From assembly GCA_018266735.1 (NCBI GenBank), contig JAFDZT010000002.1, positions 608,439 to 672,438 of the forward strand: a stretch of 64,000 bases of DNA, in the 5' to 3' direction. Shown here one piece after another: positions 24,110 to 32,685 of the stretch. Below the pieces are notes generated by a model that saw only the letters and a list, made by a program, of their open reading frames with translations, ran no database searches and was not told the DNA's origin. This DNA is from Bacteroidota bacterium. GTDB taxonomy: Bacteria; Bacteroidota; Ignavibacteria; Kapaibacteriales; Kapaibacteriaceae. Position numbers and translations under genes: made by a program. The first letter of the stretch is position 1. Every line of letters begins with the position of its first letter.

Positions 24110-25150
24110 ATGTCCGCCCACAACATCCCATCGAGAAAACAAGAACACGTCAACCTCGCTGCGCAGCAGAACGTCGGCTTCGTTGCCAAGACCAATGGTC
24201 TTGAGCGCTATGAGTTCGAATACAATGCACTGCCGGAGCTCGACCTTGCTGACGTGAACACGGCAACGACGTTTCTCGACATGCCCATCGAGCTTCCGCT
24301 GATGATCAGCGGCATGACGGGCGGCTATGCCGATGCCGAGCGCATCAATGCTCAGCTTGCCGATGCGGCCCAAGTGGTGGGCATTCCCATCTGTGTTGGG
24401 TCGATGCGTCAGGCCATCACCGATGCATCACTGCACGCCACCTACACCGTTGTGCGCGAGCATGCGCCATCGGTGCCGGTGATCGCCAACATTGGAGCTG
24501 CACAGATCAAGCGCACCAATGGTCGCCAGGCTCTTGGCGATGCCTTACGCATGGTCGATCTTTTACAGGCTGACGCGCTCACCGTGCACATCAATGCCTT
24601 ACAAGAGCTCATCCAACCGGAGGGCGAACCGTCGTTCGCCGGCGTGCTCAATGGCATTGCCGATCTTGTGGTGGCATGTCCGGTGCCCATCATTGTCAAG
24701 GAAGTTGGCGCCGGGATCTCTCCTGCTGTCGCACAACGTCTGCTCGATGTAGGTGTGCGCATCATCGACGTGGCCGGTGCCGGTGGCACATCGTGGGCGG
24801 GCATCGAGATCCTCCGTCACCCCGATGCCACCTCGGTGCAGCATCTCTGGGATGTGGGCATTCCCACGGCCGAATGTGTGCAAGGCTGTGCATCGCTCAT
24901 GCAGCATACGCCCTTCACGCTCATTGCCAGTGGTGGCATCACGAACGGAACGCACGTGGCGCTCAGCATCGCCCTCGGTGCGCATTGCACGGCAGCGGCG
25001 CGCCCCTTCTTGTTGGCGGTGATGGAAGGCGGCACGGAGGCGGTGATCGCGCTGCTGAACACCTGGGAACTTCATGTGCGACAGTGGATGTTCTTGTCGG
25101 GTTCTCCAACCATCGACGCTCTTCGCACTGCACACCTTCGAAAGACATGA
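24110..25150 (+). CDS. fni: Type 2 isopentenyl-diphosphate delta-isomerase
   Basis: The 346-residue FMN- and NADPH-dependent enzyme interconverts IPP and DMAPP for isoprenoid synthesis. The N-terminal IPSRKQEHVNL motif begins within ten residues of the chosen ATG. PLMISGMTGGYADAERIN, IANIGAAQI, the substrate-loop QEL-QPEGEPSF, IVKEVGAGIS and the FMN phosphate motif AGAGGTSWAGIE are all present, in a TIM barrel. An in-frame ATG at 24077 would add eleven residues and place the -7 box inside the gene, so 24110 is preferred. The stop overlaps the polyprenyl synthase start, coupling two consecutive isoprenoid steps. Confidence 0.95.
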   Translation: MSAHNIPSRKQEHVNLAAQQNVGFVAKTNGLERYEFEYNALPELDLADVNTATTFLDMPIELPLMISGMTGGYADAERINAQLADAAQVVGIPICVGSMRQAITDASLHATYTVVREHAPSVPVIANIGAAQIKRTNGRQALGDALRMVDLLQADALTVHINALQELIQPEGEPSFAGVLNGIADLVVACPVPIIVKEVGAGISPAVAQRLLDVGVRIIDVAGAGGTSWAGIEILRHPDATSVQHLWDVGIPTAECVQGCASLMQHTPFTLIASGGITNGTHVALSIALGAHCTAAARPFLLAVMEGGTEAVIALLNTWELHVRQWMFLSGSPTIDALRTAHLRKT

Positions 25151-26160
25151 TGGCATCTGACCTCGCCTCGTATACTGCCCGCGTTGAACAAGCGCTTCGT
25201 GACGAACTTGCAACGTATGTCGACCCCTCCTGGCTCTACGATCCCGTCCGATATCTCATGGACGGCGGCGGGAAGCGCGTCCGTCCGGTGCTCACACTCT
25301 TGTGTTGCGAGGCGGCAGGGGGCAATGCGGACGACTGCATGCCGGCGGCTGTTGCCGTCGAGCTCTTGCACAACTTCACGCTCGTGCACGACGACATCAT
25401 GGACCGATCGCTCATGCGTCGCGGTCGTGCCACCGTCCACACGCAATTCGGCGAAAGTGCCGCCATCCTCTCGGGCGATGTGCTCATGGGTGTCAGCATG
25501 CGGTTGTTGGAGCGATCTGTGCGCACAGCAACGCAACACGTCCACGACCGACGCATCGATGGAATGGACGTGATCGCCGCCTTCTCTACCGGACTCATCG
25601 ATGTATGCGACGGACAGGCGCTCGACCTTGCGTTCATGCAGCGCACTGACGTGACCATCGACGAATACTTCACCATGATCACGAAGAAAACGGCACGACT
25701 TCTGGAAATGTCGGCCACCATCGGAGCCCGTCTTGCCGGTGCCGACGATCCCACCACAGAACATCTTCGCACGTTCGCTGCCGACCTCGGCATTGCGTTT
25801 CAATTGCAGGATGATCTGCTCGATCTTGTGGGAACGGAAAGTTTCGGCAAGTCCACCGGTGGCGACATTGTCGAAGGAAAGCGCACATGGCTTATGTTAG
25901 CGGCTTACGAGCGCACGCGAGGTGACAACACGACGTGGCGTTCACTTGTTGACGAATTCTTTACGCAGAATGGCCTCGATGCGACGCGTGTTCCGGATGT
26001 CACGGCGATGCTCACGGAACTCGGCGTACTCGACGACGCGCGCGCTCTCGTCGAACGCTACAGCAACGAGGCCTTCGCCCATCTGCATGCCATTCCCCCC
26101 TCTGGGGCACGCAACCTCCTAGAACAACTCGGTACAGGATTGATGTCGAGAGTACAGTGA
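25147..26160 (+). CDS. Polyprenyl diphosphate synthase
   Basis: The 337-residue trans-prenyltransferase elongates allylic diphosphates with IPP, probably for the menaquinone side chain (made use of by menA at 45492). The first aspartate-rich motif is HDDIMD near residue 82 with RRGRATVH after it, and the second is LQDDLLDLVG near residue 221 followed by GKSTGGDI. GGGKRVRPVL binds the substrate. Chain length cannot be told from the sequence alone. The start lies inside the fni stop (ATGATG), with a second ATG one codon later. Confidence 0.92.
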   Translation: MMASDLASYTARVEQALRDELATYVDPSWLYDPVRYLMDGGGKRVRPVLTLLCCEAAGGNADDCMPAAVAVELLHNFTLVHDDIMDRSLMRRGRATVHTQFGESAAILSGDVLMGVSMRLLERSVRTATQHVHDRRIDGMDVIAAFSTGLIDVCDGQALDLAFMQRTDVTIDEYFTMITKKTARLLEMSATIGARLAGADDPTTEHLRTFAADLGIAFQLQDDLLDLVGTESFGKSTGGDIVEGKRTWLMLAAYERTRGDNTTWRSLVDEFFTQNGLDATRVPDVTAMLTELGVLDDARALVERYSNEAFAHLHAIPPSGARNLLEQLGTGLMSRVQ

Positions 26161-26183
26161 TCTCATAATGTGCAGGCGACCCT

Positions 26184-28625
26184 ATGAAGGCGATGATGCC
26201 ATCTGTTGTGCTAGTGCTTCCGTTTCCCCTTTGCCTTTGCCTCTGTCTCTTCCTTGTGTGCGGAGAGATCAAAGCGCAAGAATATCTCCGATATCGACAG
26301 GTCATCGCATCGAATGCGAGCTCCTATCATGCGGACGAGCTCGTTTCCTGCGACACTGTTGGTGGGGTACTGACGTTCGCTTCGCGAACGACGCTCCTTC
26401 GAATGTCGATCCCGGAGCGAACGGCAGCCAAGCTCGTCACGCCCGGTCAGCTTCTTGCCAACGACTACATGTCGGGCACTCCTTATGAAGGCCAATTCTT
26501 CGGGATGGTGTGGTCGTTGTCGTTCAAGGCCTTTTCATGGTCAGCAGATTCCGGAGTGGTCCTCCGTCCGATCCCCAATGCCGCAAGCAGGGCCATCACG
26601 TCCGTGAACGGTCCATTTGTCCAGCTCTTTTCAGGATCTCAGTCCTTCGACGGAGGACGCACATGGACCACGCGCAAGCAGCAATACAAGGACGCATCAT
26701 CGACCGTGATCCCTGGGGCACTGGCCGTAACGGTAACCAATACCGGGAACGATCGGTGGCGATTGTTGTTCCGCGGATCGCCGGACACGTTGTACCCCGC
26801 ATGGACCACATCGATGAGGATCCGAGCAGGGCGCCGGTATGGAGAGGATTCGCTCCTTTGCATGAGTGCCTCGAGGCTCTTTCGGTCGAGACTTGGTGAC
26901 ACCACGTTCGTCCCTGTAGACAGTATGTTGGTGGAAGGAGCCTATCGTGCGCTCCGACCAAGGTACCTTGAATCGCTCGATGGTGGGGCCGTGTTGTATT
27001 GTGATGAAGCCGGATGGTATGGCGTCATCGATCGAATGTCGATCAGAGATGCCGTTGCTCTCGATCTGGGAAGATCACCCGTGTATCCATGGCACACGAG
27101 TGACGTTGCCTACTGGCTAGAGTCGGTGCGAGACTCTTTGCGCATCTATAAGATCGGGCTGCGGACCACACCGATCGTCAACACACTATCGATACCGGGC
27201 GAGTTTGGGATCGCAGACCCAAGGAGTGAGTTTCAACCCTCCTGCTTCGGAACGTATGGCCTCACGCTGCAGATCGGTGCTACTCGTGAGTACATCGTTG
27301 ATCTTCATGACACGACCCCTTCCATTCTCATGCTTGGTTCACTGCTTGCGCCAGTGGTCGACCATCTCCCATTGCGACGGATGATCTATAGTTGGGTGGA
27401 TCAGCATGACAAAACGCATGCATTGGATGACATTGGAAATGCGATCCGTGTAGACACGAACATGTCTGGTGTTCTGACCCATCCTCTTGTTGTGTTCAAC
27501 CAAGGTGACCCAATGATCACGTCGCCATCGGCCGTTCCGCCCCAAGGCCGTACCTGGCGCGAAGCGGGCACTCCCTTGCCTGCGCTCTGGAATTCGACGT
27601 TGGTGTTCCCCGGTCCGGTGATCCGCCGGTTCACACGTGATGGACGCTTCCTCGATACTCTTGTGCGCGTGCCCGTGTGCTTCGCCTCCACCATCGACGA
27701 CTCCATCCTGGCCACCGGCAGCAAGGGTGTGGTGCGACTGCAAACGACAACGCGCTTCGACACGACGCTTCTTGCAACGGCATCCAACATCGTGGCCGAT
27801 ACGATCGGCTATCCGTCGTCGATGACGCGTGCACGGGATGGCGCTCTTGTGCTGAGCGTGTTAGGCACCTCGTTCTTGCATCGCGATTCGGCTGAGGCCA
27901 CGCAACGTCGCTGGGGTGGCATTCTACGCTCGACGAATGAAGGGAAGTCGTGGACCACGGTGAGCATTCCGTCAACCGGCTCTTACGTTATGCACTGCAT
28001 GCGCACCACGTCCGGCACGCTCATCGCCTCGAGCATGCTCATGGTGGAAGACTCGACACATCCTGTCGATGTGAACGCACCCGAGTCCTACTACACAGCC
28101 TCGAACGTAGAGGTCTTGCGTTCCACCGACAACGGTCTGAGGTGGTCGGTCGCCGGCACGGCATTCTACTCCGGTCCGTTCCAACCCTGCACGGGCAACA
28201 TCATCGAGACCGCACCCGGCGTACTCTATGTTGCCACACTTGGTGGCGTCATGGTGAGCACCGATGACGGTCGCACATGGTCAACCGATGAACAACTCCC
28301 CCCGACAGCACAACCGTCGTCGGTGTCACGCGGTACGGCAGGCGTACTCGTGGCCACCACAGAGGGTGTTTACGAGATCCCCACGGTGACGTCCGTTCGT
28401 GAGGATCCGCGCACACCTGAATGTCGGCCTATGGCATTGACGCGCACATCCATGCGACGGCTCATGCAGCAAGCAGACATCAGCAGCCTTCGCCTCTGTG
28501 ATGTTACGGGTCGCACCATCAGCATCACACTCGCTTCCGACCTTGCCACCCTCCCAACAGGACTCTATACCGTGCTCGATTGCGATATTGCGGCCGTACC
28601 TTCTTCGGTCCTTCTCCTCGAGTGA
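26184..28625 (+). CDS. Secreted Asp-box (BNR-like) repeat protein
   Basis: The 813-residue protein begins with a long signal peptide rich in Leu and Cys and ending GEIKAQ. The mature part is a probable beta-propeller with Asp-box motifs: SFDGGRTWTT, STNEGKSWTT, STDNGLRWSV and STDDGRTWST. The last 60 residues (ISSLRLCDVTGRTI, LPTGLYTVLDCD) have the shape of a Por sorting tail but with unusual residues and a shortened end, so type IX export is probable rather than certain. No enzyme motif is seen. It starts 23 bases after the prenyl synthase and ends two bases before the channel gene. Confidence 0.75.
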   Translation: MKAMMPSVVLVLPFPLCLCLCLFLVCGEIKAQEYLRYRQVIASNASSYHADELVSCDTVGGVLTFASRTTLLRMSIPERTAAKLVTPGQLLANDYMSGTPYEGQFFGMVWSLSFKAFSWSADSGVVLRPIPNAASRAITSVNGPFVQLFSGSQSFDGGRTWTTRKQQYKDASSTVIPGALAVTVTNTGNDRWRLLFRGSPDTLYPAWTTSMRIRAGRRYGEDSLLCMSASRLFRSRLGDTTFVPVDSMLVEGAYRALRPRYLESLDGGAVLYCDEAGWYGVIDRMSIRDAVALDLGRSPVYPWHTSDVAYWLESVRDSLRIYKIGLRTTPIVNTLSIPGEFGIADPRSEFQPSCFGTYGLTLQIGATREYIVDLHDTTPSILMLGSLLAPVVDHLPLRRMIYSWVDQHDKTHALDDIGNAIRVDTNMSGVLTHPLVVFNQGDPMITSPSAVPPQGRTWREAGTPLPALWNSTLVFPGPVIRRFTRDGRFLDTLVRVPVCFASTIDDSILATGSKGVVRLQTTTRFDTTLLATASNIVADTIGYPSSMTRARDGALVLSVLGTSFLHRDSAEATQRRWGGILRSTNEGKSWTTVSIPSTGSYVMHCMRTTSGTLIASSMLMVEDSTHPVDVNAPESYYTASNVEVLRSTDNGLRWSVAGTAFYSGPFQPCTGNIIETAPGVLYVATLGGVMVSTDDGRTWSTDEQLPPTAQPSSVSRGTAGVLVATTEGVYEIPTVTSVREDPRTPECRPMALTRTSMRRLMQQADISSLRLCDVTGRTISITLASDLATLPTGLYTVLDCDIAAVPSSVLLLE

Positions 28626-28627
28626 AC

Positions 28628-30508
28628 ATGCTTGACCTTCTTCGCTATCGCATCGATAACATCTTTGCGCGTGGCACACGTGCGCTGCTCATGGTACTGG
28701 CACTTGCCCTTGTGGTGCTGACCGGTGCGTTGTGGCTTGTGATGAGCATTGCGCGTGTATCGCCCGGACCCGATGCGTCGGCATGGGACACCGTGTGGAC
28801 GATCTTCGTCTACACCTTCGATCCCACGGGCGTGCCGTACTCCGATGGCACTTGGCAGTATCGATTGATCATGCTCGTGGCCAGTCTTGGCGGCGTCTTC
28901 ATTCTCTCGTTGCTCGTGGGTATCCTGGCCAATGGCTTTGCAGAATCCATCGAGCGGTTGCGCAAGGGCAAGTCGCTCGTTGTCGAAACCGGTCACACCC
29001 TCGTCCTCGGCTGGGGCGAACAAGTGTTCTCCGTGTTGCATGAGCTCATCATTGCCAATGCGAACAAGCGCTCTGCATGCGTGGTGGTGATGGCCGATGA
29101 AGACAAGGTGATGATGGAAGATGCCATCCGTGCACGCATTCCGAATACGATGACCACGCGGATCGTATGTCGAAGCGGATCGCCCATCGACGTGACGGAT
29201 CTGACCATTGTCCGTCCGCACCTTGCCAAGAGCATCATCGTGCTGGAAACGCGCGACGCTGCCAGCGTTGCCGACGATGCCCTCACCATCAAGACCTTGC
29301 TTGCCCTGATGCATTTGAGGAAGGAAGGCGGCATGGGGCCGATCGTGGCTACCGTGCAGGAAGAATCAAGCGTGCATGTTGCCAACCTCGTGGCCGGCAA
29401 TGCAGCGCGCATTCTGCCAAGTGAGCTGATGATCTCGCAGATCATCACGCAGACATGTCGACAGCCCGGTCTCTCCCTCGTCTACACCGAGCTGCTCGAC
29501 TTCGATGGCGACGAGCTCTATGAAGTGAATGAGCCATCCCTTGTCGGCAAGAGTTTTGCCGACGTCTTGCAGGCCTATGAAACATCGAGCGTAGTGGGCG
29601 TGAAGTTCGCCGATGGGACCACGAAGGTGAATCCGCCTATGTCGACGATCCTTCAACCGGACGACAGTATCATTGCGCTCTCAGCCGATGACGACACTGT
29701 TGTCCTTCGCTCCTCGCTGCCTTCGGCACCACCACCACCACCGATCAACGTCGAGGCTCTGTCGACCGCGCCACCAACGCCGAGTCGACCCGAGTCCATC
29801 CTCGTCCTCGGCTGGAATGAACGCGGCCAGTTCATCCTGCAAGAACTCGACAACTATGTGCCTGCCGGCACCACCATTCACGTGGTGGACAACGTCGACC
29901 GATCCTCCAACGTCCACACCATCGGCGCCACGGCATCCAACTACACCATCTCGTTCACGAAGGGCAACACCGTCACCCGTTCCGTGCTCGATACGTTGAA
30001 TGTACCATCGTTCACGAGCATCATCATCCTCGCCAACGAGACCATCGGCATTCAGGAAGCAGATGCGGCCACGCTCCTCACGTTGTTGCATGTTCGGGAT
30101 ATCACGCAACGTGCACAGGCCGACGTGAACGTCGTCACTGAAATGCTCGACGGTCGGAACCGCGCCCTGGCCTCGATGGACTCAGTGAACGACTTCATCA
30201 TCAGCAACACCATCATCTCGCTGTTGCTCACGCAGATCGCCGAGAACCCCGACCTCTACGAGGTGTTCCGCGATCTCTTTGATGCCGCCGGGAGTGAGCT
30301 CTATCTCCGTCCAGCCGCAGACTACGTGCAATTGAACACCCCCGTGACCATGGCCACCGTCGTCCACGCTGCCATTCAAAAGAACGAGATCGCCATTGGG
30401 TGCAAGTACAAACGCAACGGACAGTGGCATGTGGAACTGAATGCACCGAAAAGCTCCATCGTCAGCTTTGAAGCGCACGACATGATCGTCGTGGTGGCCG
30501 AAGAATGA
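28628..30508 (+). CDS. CASTOR/POLLUX-like ion channel with RCK-type domains
   Basis: The 626-residue protein has a first membrane helix (residues about 18-42), a pore-like segment (AWDTVWTIFVYTFDPTGVPY), and a second helix with GGVFILSLLVGILANG. The sequence ERLRKGKSLVVETGHTLVLGWG closely follows the region after the pore in plant CASTOR/POLLUX channels. Two nucleotide-binding RCK/TrkA-like lobes follow, at about 120-370 and 395-620 (the second beginning SILVLGWNERG). A proline-rich linker PSAPPPPPI joins them. Bacterial homologues of this channel family are known but poorly characterised; ion selectivity cannot be told. The ATG at 28628 is two bases after the previous stop. Confidence 0.82.
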   Translation: MLDLLRYRIDNIFARGTRALLMVLALALVVLTGALWLVMSIARVSPGPDASAWDTVWTIFVYTFDPTGVPYSDGTWQYRLIMLVASLGGVFILSLLVGILANGFAESIERLRKGKSLVVETGHTLVLGWGEQVFSVLHELIIANANKRSACVVVMADEDKVMMEDAIRARIPNTMTTRIVCRSGSPIDVTDLTIVRPHLAKSIIVLETRDAASVADDALTIKTLLALMHLRKEGGMGPIVATVQEESSVHVANLVAGNAARILPSELMISQIITQTCRQPGLSLVYTELLDFDGDELYEVNEPSLVGKSFADVLQAYETSSVVGVKFADGTTKVNPPMSTILQPDDSIIALSADDDTVVLRSSLPSAPPPPPINVEALSTAPPTPSRPESILVLGWNERGQFILQELDNYVPAGTTIHVVDNVDRSSNVHTIGATASNYTISFTKGNTVTRSVLDTLNVPSFTSIIILANETIGIQEADAATLLTLLHVRDITQRAQADVNVVTEMLDGRNRALASMDSVNDFIISNTIISLLLTQIAENPDLYEVFRDLFDAAGSELYLRPAADYVQLNTPVTMATVVHAAIQKNEIAIGCKYKRNGQWHVELNAPKSSIVSFEAHDMIVVVAEE

Positions 30509-30515
30509 ATCGTTG

Positions 30516-30546
30516 TTTGAAGAATTCTTCGAGATAGCTATATTGT
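30516..30546 (+). promoter_or_regulatory. Promoter and putative operator of the VapBC-type pair
   Basis: TTTG (30516-30519) is separated by exactly 19 bases from TATATTGT (30539-30546), a good Bacteroidota -33/-7 arrangement. The spacer contains a perfect 12-bp palindrome GAAGAATTCTTC (30519-30530). TAGCTA occurs at 30535 and again at 30555, two helical turns apart. Autoregulation by the antitoxin is an inference. Confidence 0.55.
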
Positions 30547-30612
30547 CCCGTGCTTAGCTAGACACACGAATTGATGTTTAGTGTCACGTTTCCTTTGTTC
30601 GAGGACCCGCTT

Positions 30613-30897
30613 ATGAAGATCGTCAACATGCATGCCGCAAAAACAACCTTATCACAATTGGTGGAGGATGTGTTGAACGGAGAAGAGGTATTTATCGCCC
30701 GCCATGGCTCTCCCGTCGTGCAGCTCAAAGCGGTTGGTTCCAAAACCGAGCGTCCGATCGGTCTTCATCAGATCCCTCCGGGTACGGTTACGGATGATAG
30801 CTGTCTGTTCGAGCCGATGTCTGAAGAAGAGCTGAACTCGTATCTCGATTCACCCACCGATCCGTTGAACCAAGACCGTGAAACGCTACCTACTTGA
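30613..30897 (+). CDS. Phd/YefM-type antitoxin
   Basis: 94 residues starting MKIVNMHAAKTTLSQLVEDVLNG, the usual N-terminal DNA-binding fold of Phd/YefM-like antitoxins that pair with PIN toxins, followed by GEEVFIARHGSPVVQL. The acidic C-terminal tail (EPMSEEELNSYLDSP) would wrap the toxin. A longer frame begins upstream at 30571, but the homologous N terminus starts at 30613. It overlaps the toxin gene by 20 bases and is driven by the promoter at 30516-30546. Confidence 0.85.
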   Translation: MKIVNMHAAKTTLSQLVEDVLNGEEVFIARHGSPVVQLKAVGSKTERPIGLHQIPPGTVTDDSCLFEPMSEEELNSYLDSPTDPLNQDRETLPT

Positions 30898-31270
30898 TAC
30901 ACACACGCTTCTGTGGTACGATACCGATCCGGGTCGCCTCGGAAAACAAGCACTACGCGTACTACAGAAGAGTACTAGTCAGATCTTCGTCTCGCCGATC
31001 AGTCTGTTCGAGATGCAGCTCAAACTGCGTCGAGGGAAGCTTCCCGAAGCAGCTCCACTTATCGCGGATATTCAAAGAATTCTGCAAGCGTATGACTTCC
31101 ATTCGCTCGATCTCACGATCGATCAAGCGATTCTTGCTGCTGCACTCGAGTGGAAGCACCATGATCCGTTCGATCGAATGATAGCGGCACAGGCTCTTTC
31201 TGAAAACCTCGTTCTTCTCTCCAATGACAGACAGTTCGCCTCCCTCCCCGGTCTGACCACGCTGTGGTAA
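30878..31270 (+). CDS. PIN-domain ribonuclease toxin (VapC-like)
   Basis: 130 residues from a GTG start inside the antitoxin gene. The PIN active site is complete: D7 in LLDTHTLLW, E45 in ISLFEMQLK, D96 and D99 in HHDPFDRMIAAQA, and D117 in SNDRQF. Such toxins cut tRNA or other RNA and are neutralised by the adjacent antitoxin. The pair is placed between the channel gene and murD without disturbing either, as a small mobile cassette might be, though no border repeats were found. Confidence 0.88.
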   Translation: MKRYLLDTHTLLWYDTDPGRLGKQALRVLQKSTSQIFVSPISLFEMQLKLRRGKLPEAAPLIADIQRILQAYDFHSLDLTIDQAILAAALEWKHHDPFDRMIAAQALSENLVLLSNDRQFASLPGLTTLW

Positions 31271-31275
31271 GTTTG
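31268..31275 (+). promoter_or_regulatory. -7-like box TAAGTTTG of murD
   Basis: TAAGTTTG is a perfect TAnnTTTG and is followed by TGGT and the murD ATG. Its first three bases are the stop codon of the toxin gene. Confidence 0.6.
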
Positions 31276-31279
31276 TGGT

Positions 31280-32611
31280 ATGAAGATCACCATCCTTGGA
31301 GCCGCGAAGAGCGGACTGGCCGCGGCGGCACTTGCACAGCGTAATGGCGACGTTGTCTTCGTCACCGACAGCAAACCGGCGGAACGATCCGTCGACGCAC
31401 AACAGCATCTGCAAGAACTCGACATCGCCCATGAGTTCGGCGAGCATACGGAACGCGCCTTACAGGCCGACCTCATCGTCACCTCGCCCGGTGTCCCACC
31501 CTCCAATGTCATTCGCATCGCGGCTGCTGAGCGCGGCATTCGACTCATCAGCGAGCTCGAGTTCGCAGCATCGCAGATCACTAACAAGATCGTTGCCATC
31601 ACGGGAACGAACGGCAAGACAACGACAACGGCACTCACGGCCTACATTCTCAATCAAGCCGGTCAACGCGCCGTTGCATGTGGAAACATTGGTACTCCCC
31701 TTTCCTCCTTGGTAGGAAGCCTTGCCGCCAGCGATGTTGTTGTTGCGGAAGTGAGTAGCTATCAACTTGATACGTGCATTGACTTCAAACCAAATGTGAG
31801 CGCTTTGCTCAACATCACACCGGATCACTTGAGCTATCACGGCTCTTTTGAACAGTATGTGCGGGCCAAGTGGAAAATTTTCGCCAACCAAGGCCCCGAC
31901 GATATTGTAATTTTGAATGCCGATGATCCGCATGCAGCTGCGGGTGCGTCGCACACACGAGGGAAGCTGAACTTGTTCAGCATACGCTCAGAAACTGTTG
32001 GAGCGTACGTCCGGGGGGACGATGTCTTCCTTCGTGTGTCGGAACAGCATATCGAGGAGGTTCTCATGCCGGCCCGCCGAATCGGGCTGCCTGGAGTACA
32101 TAACCTGTACAATTCCATGGCAGCCGCTCTCGCAGCTCGTGCGCTAGAAGTGCGCAACGAGGACATACGCGATTCTCTCCAATCCTTCAACGGTGTTGAG
32201 CACCGACTCGAGAACGTGCGTACGCTGAATGGCGTTCGCTACGTGAACGATTCGAAGGCCACCAATATCAATGCAGCCTGGTATGCGTTGTCGAGTTATG
32301 ACCGACCGATCGTATGGATCGCGGGCGGACGTGGTGACAATAATGACTACACGCAACTCGACGACCTTGTGTCGACGAACGTGAAGTCCATCGTCTGCAT
32401 CGGCGAAGAGGCCGACCCCATCTTCAACCATTGGTGTACCGAAAAGCGCTGCATCAAGGCGCTCACGCTGGACGATGCCGTTCGCGACGCCGCATCACTG
32501 GCCGAGCAAGGCGACATCGTCCTCTTCTCCCCAGCCTGCAAGTCGTTCGACATGTTCGCCAACTTCGAAGAGCGTGGCACAGCCTTCAAGCGATCCGTTT
32601 CTTTTCTGTAA
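31280..32611 (+). CDS. murD: UDP-N-acetylmuramoyl-L-alanine--D-glutamate ligase
   Basis: The 443-residue cytosolic ATP-dependent ligase adds D-glutamate to the peptidoglycan precursor. The N-terminal UDP-binding Rossmann domain begins ITILGAAKSGLAAAALA, the ATP loop GTNGKTTTT is at about residues 109-117, and the Mur central domain has ITPDHLSYHG and NADDPHA. The C-terminal domain has NDSKATNINAAW and SPACKSFDMFANFEERG. A perfect -7 box ends four bases before the ATG and there is no Shine-Dalgarno. murB lies far away at 58487, so there is no dcw cluster here. Confidence 0.95.
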   Translation: MKITILGAAKSGLAAAALAQRNGDVVFVTDSKPAERSVDAQQHLQELDIAHEFGEHTERALQADLIVTSPGVPPSNVIRIAAAERGIRLISELEFAASQITNKIVAITGTNGKTTTTALTAYILNQAGQRAVACGNIGTPLSSLVGSLAASDVVVAEVSSYQLDTCIDFKPNVSALLNITPDHLSYHGSFEQYVRAKWKIFANQGPDDIVILNADDPHAAAGASHTRGKLNLFSIRSETVGAYVRGDDVFLRVSEQHIEEVLMPARRIGLPGVHNLYNSMAAALAARALEVRNEDIRDSLQSFNGVEHRLENVRTLNGVRYVNDSKATNINAAWYALSSYDRPIVWIAGGRGDNNDYTQLDDLVSTNVKSIVCIGEEADPIFNHWCTEKRCIKALTLDDAVRDAASLAEQGDIVLFSPACKSFDMFANFEERGTAFKRSVSFL

Positions 32612-32685
32612 CCTGCCGAAAAACGAGACTGAAGAGTCGAGGTGTACTTGGTGAGATGTACTCGTTCTGAGTGAAGAGAGCGACG

